Of a DNA stretch of 64,000 bases, positions 61,937-64,000 are shown piece by piece. Both the position numbers and the translations under genes were made by a program. Within the stretch, counting starts at the first letter, position 1. The number at the start of each line of letters is the position of its first letter. Under the pieces are notes generated by a model that saw only the letters and a list, made by a program, of their open reading frames with translations, was not told the DNA's origin and ran no database searches. Source of the DNA: Agromyces cerinus (GTDB lineage: Bacteria > Actinomycetota > Actinomycetes > Actinomycetales > Microbacteriaceae); contig NZ_JAFBCT010000001.1 in NCBI RefSeq assembly GCF_016907835.1, positions 1,674,001-1,738,000 of the forward strand. Reading direction: 5' to 3'.

Positions 61937-63872
61937 CGGACGTGCCCTCGCTCTCGTCGGCCTCGAGCGCGGCGAGCATCTCGCGCACGTCGTCTTCGAG
62001 CACGTCGCCCGGGTCGCCGTCGAGCACAGCGCCGGAATCGTCGGACTCGTCGGAGGATTCGGGTGCGTCGGCGGATACGTCCTGGGCAGCGGCATCCGCT
62101 GCTTCAGCCTCGTCGGATGCCTCGGTTGCGACGGTCTCGTCGGATGCCTCGGTCTCGACGGACTCGTCGGATGCCTCGGTCTCGACGGACTCGTCGGATG
62201 CCTCGGTCTCGACGGACTCGGTGTCGTCGACCTCCTCGAGCTCCACCTCGAAGATCTCGATCGACTCGGCTTCGGCGGGGCCGCCGAGGGCGGCTTCGGC
62301 GCGGTCGGCGCGGGCGCGCCACTTCGCCGCCTCATCGGCGCGGCCCAGCTCTTCGAGCACCTCGGCGTATGCCGAGAACAGCGCCGGGCTGTACGAGAAG
62401 GCACGATCGGGGTCGAGCTGCGGGATCTCGAGCTCGGCGAGGGCGATCTCGGGCTGGCCGAGGTCGAGTCGGGCGCCCGACATCGCGATGGCGAGGCCGA
62501 CCTGCACGGGAGCCGGCAGCGTCGAGCGATCGACCGCACGACCGACCTCGAGGGCGCGGTCGGGGCGGCCGACTCCGCGTTCGCTGTCGACCAGGAGCGG
62601 AAGCTGGTCGTTGCTGCCCGAGATGCGGCGATACGTGCGCAGCTCGCGAAGGGCGAGCGCGAAGTCGCCGGTCGCGTAGGCGGTGATCGCGAGCGTCTCG
62701 CGCACGACCGCGATGCGGCCCGCGCGGCGTCCTGCCGAGAGCGCGTGCTGGTGAGCGAGCTCGGGGTCGTCTTCGAGCAGTTCGGATGCCGCCACCAGGT
62801 GCCGCGCGACCCAGTCGGCGTTCTCCTTGCTCAGCGTCTTCAGCTCGGCGCGTGCGCCCTTGTCGAGGTCGCGTGCCTCGATCGATTCTGGGATGAACGG
62901 GTCGTCGTGACGCGGGCGCACCTGCAGTTCGGGCGCTCCGTGGACCTCGCGGGGAGCTTCGCGCTGGTCGTCACGCCCACCGGGGCGGCCGCCACGCGGC
63001 CCATCGCCGTAGGGCTTGCGGTTGTCGCGGTCGCCATAGGGCTTCTTCGCATCGCGGTCACCGTAGGGCTTGCGGTTGTCGCGGTCGCCGTAGGGCTTCG
63101 ACGCGCCGCGATCACCATAGGGCTTCGCGTCACGGTCACCGTAGGGTTTGCGGTTGTCGCGGTCACCATAGGGCTTCTTCGCATCGCGGTCACCGTAGGG
63201 CTTGCGGTTGTCGCGATCGCCGTAGGGCTTCGACGCGCCGCGATCACCATAGGGCTTCGCGTCACGGTCACCGTAGGGCTTGCGGTTGTCGCGGTCACCG
63301 TACGGCTTCTTCGCATCGCGGTCACCGTAGGGCTCGCGGTTGTCGCGGTCACCGTACGGCTTCTTCGCATCGCGGTCACCGTACGGCTTGCGGTTGTCAC
63401 GGTCGCCGTACGGCTTCGACGCACCGCGATCACCATAGGGCTTCGCGTCACGGTCACCGTACGGCTTGCGGTTGTCGCGGTCACCATACGGCTTCTTCGC
63501 GTCACGGTCACCGTACGGCTTGCGATTGTCGCGATCGCCGTAGGGCTTCTTCGCGTCACGGTCACCGTAGGGCTTGCGGTTGTCGCGGTCGCCATTGGGC
63601 TTCTTCGCGTCACGGTCACCGTAGGGCTTGCGGTTGTCGCGGTCGCCATTGGGCTTCTTCGCGTCACGATCGCCGTAGAGCTTGCGGTTGTCGCGGTCGC
63701 CATAGGGCTTCTTCGCGTCACGATCTCCGTACGGCTTCTTCGCTGGAGCGCCATCTCGGTGGGCGGATCCGGAACGCGCGCCTGTTGGTCGGCCGGCTCC
63801 GTTGCCGCCGCTGCGCTGTTCGCTCCGCTGGGGTCGTCCCTGGTCTGCCGAGTCCTTCTTGGAGTCGCTCAC
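61911..63872 (-). CDS. Repeat-rich protein with conserved tetratricopeptide-like C-terminus
   Basis: A 653-residue protein (GTG 63872). Residues about 42-300 are an array of PYGDRD-type units in 18-residue modules (KKPYGDRDNRKPYGDRDA) with some 9-residue insertions (KPYGDRGAS). A globular, helix-repeat region follows (about 330-560: DPFIPESIEARDLDKGARAELKTLSKENADWVARHL, then LALRELRTYRRISGSNDQLPLLVDSERGVGRP). The end is acidic, with EASDESVET repeats. Homologues are common in the family and are sometimes mislabelled primosomal protein. The basic-acidic repeat region is probably disordered and may bind RNA or nucleic acid. Role unknown. Confidence 0.85.
   Translation of the reverse strand: MSDSKKDSADQGRPQRSEQRSGGNGAGRPTGARSGSAHRDGAPAKKPYGDRDAKKPYGDRDNRKLYGDRDAKKPNGDRDNRKPYGDRDAKKPNGDRDNRKPYGDRDAKKPYGDRDNRKPYGDRDAKKPYGDRDNRKPYGDRDAKPYGDRGASKPYGDRDNRKPYGDRDAKKPYGDRDNREPYGDRDAKKPYGDRDNRKPYGDRDAKPYGDRGASKPYGDRDNRKPYGDRDAKKPYGDRDNRKPYGDRDAKPYGDRGASKPYGDRDNRKPYGDRDAKKPYGDRDNRKPYGDGPRGGRPGGRDDQREAPREVHGAPELQVRPRHDDPFIPESIEARDLDKGARAELKTLSKENADWVARHLVAASELLEDDPELAHQHALSAGRRAGRIAVVRETLAITAYATGDFALALRELRTYRRISGSNDQLPLLVDSERGVGRPDRALEVGRAVDRSTLPAPVQVGLAIAMSGARLDLGQPEIALAELEIPQLDPDRAFSYSPALFSAYAEVLEELGRADEAAKWRARADRAEAALGGPAEAESIEIFEVELEEVDDTESVETEASDESVETEASDESVETEASDETVATEASDEAEAADAAAQDVSADAPESSDESDDSGAVLDGDPGDVLEDDVREMLAALEADESEGTSGGTVPRED
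62106..62220 (-). repeat. 30-bp tandem repeat in the acidic tail
   Basis: Four 30-base units encode SVETEASDE-type decapeptides in frame with the repeat protein. Confidence 0.85.
63001..63745 (-). repeat. 54-bp tandem repeat array (PYGDRD coding)
   Basis: About 14 imperfect 54-base units, some interrupted by 27-base units, all in the reading frame of the 61911-63872 gene. Neighbouring units are sometimes identical at the DNA level, suggesting recent duplication. Confidence 0.9.
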
Positions 63873-63951
63873 GATAGTCCCGTCGTGTGTGGAGTCCTCA
63901 TGAGACTCAACCGTAATGGGGCACCTTGTGAAGTACCCCGTTAACGAAGAA

Positions 63952-63975
63952 TGGCCACCCGTCTTCGGGTGGCCA
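63952..63975. terminator. Hairpin at the window edge
   Basis: TGGCCACCCG and CGGGTGGCCA form a perfect 10-base stem with a TCTT loop, upstream of the repeat-protein gene. It probably ends a leftward gene just outside the window. Confidence 0.6.
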
Positions 63976-64000
63976 CTCTCCTCAATGTTTGTCCGGCGGT

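Noticed and set aside
63001..63745. Possible CRISPR array
   Set aside because: Units are in frame, vary like coding repeats, have no spacers, and encode PYGDRD peptides; no cas genes nearby.

Overview
This window reads as the chromosome of a high-GC actinobacterium, most likely a member of the Microbacteriaceae (an Agromyces or Microbacterium relative; inferred, not proven). The reasons are the GC content, the frequent GTG and TTG starts, the dense 1-to-17-base gene overlaps, and the housekeeping block at the right end (repeat protein, HAD phosphatase, tlyA, NAD kinase, recN, pyrG, NUDIX, xerD, parA, scpA, scpB, rluB, tyrA, cmk, der), an order typical of this group.

Left part (1-36 kb) is a patchwork of small accessory modules, many with their own regulator and a visible operator. 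In order: a membrane protein and lipoprotein; msrB-msrA for methionine sulfoxide repair; a beta-lactamase locus (cytoplasmic SxxK protein, LysR regulator, divergent Tat-exported class A enzyme) organised like the Streptomyces cacaoi blaB-blaA-blaL system; an oxidative-stress cluster (SoxR, its operator in a 19-bp-spaced promoter, 7Fe ferredoxin, flavin reductase, superoxide dismutase); alpha-galactosidase plus LacI regulator; a TetR gene whose start codon touches a 21-bp palindrome, beside an aminotransferase; an SDR gene followed by a decayed ORF; a reductase/TetR pair around a 38-bp operator; a possible immunity-gene cluster with Imm21; a flavin amine oxidase; a vanY / vanR-vanS-vanZ-like set without vanHAX; a translationally coupled lipid-metabolism-like operon (KASIII-type synthase, diiron HDO-fold enzyme, unknown protein); an MFS exporter with a divergent HxlR regulator; thymidine kinase and a secreted GH3 hydrolase.

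The middle (about 36.4-43.8 kb) is a genomic island next to an intact tRNA-Pro(GGG). Two further copies of the 3' end of that tRNA lie at 37.15 and 36.37 kb in the same orientation, as expected of attachment sites. The island has lower GC and odd codon use. It holds a TIR-domain protein, two PD-(D/E)XK-like proteins, a helical DUF5677-like protein, a membrane protein paired with an FlgT-C-like protein, and a scar where an N-terminally truncated integrase meets an N-terminally truncated PIN gene. This is the best place in the window for undescribed defence functions.

The right part (44-64 kb) returns to core genome: a MarR/membrane-protein pair, an acetyltransferase, a CHAD protein, a DUF167 protein, and the long leftward housekeeping run in which almost every stop overlaps the next start. 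It ends with a protein carrying a tandem-repeat N-terminus rich in PYGDRD units.
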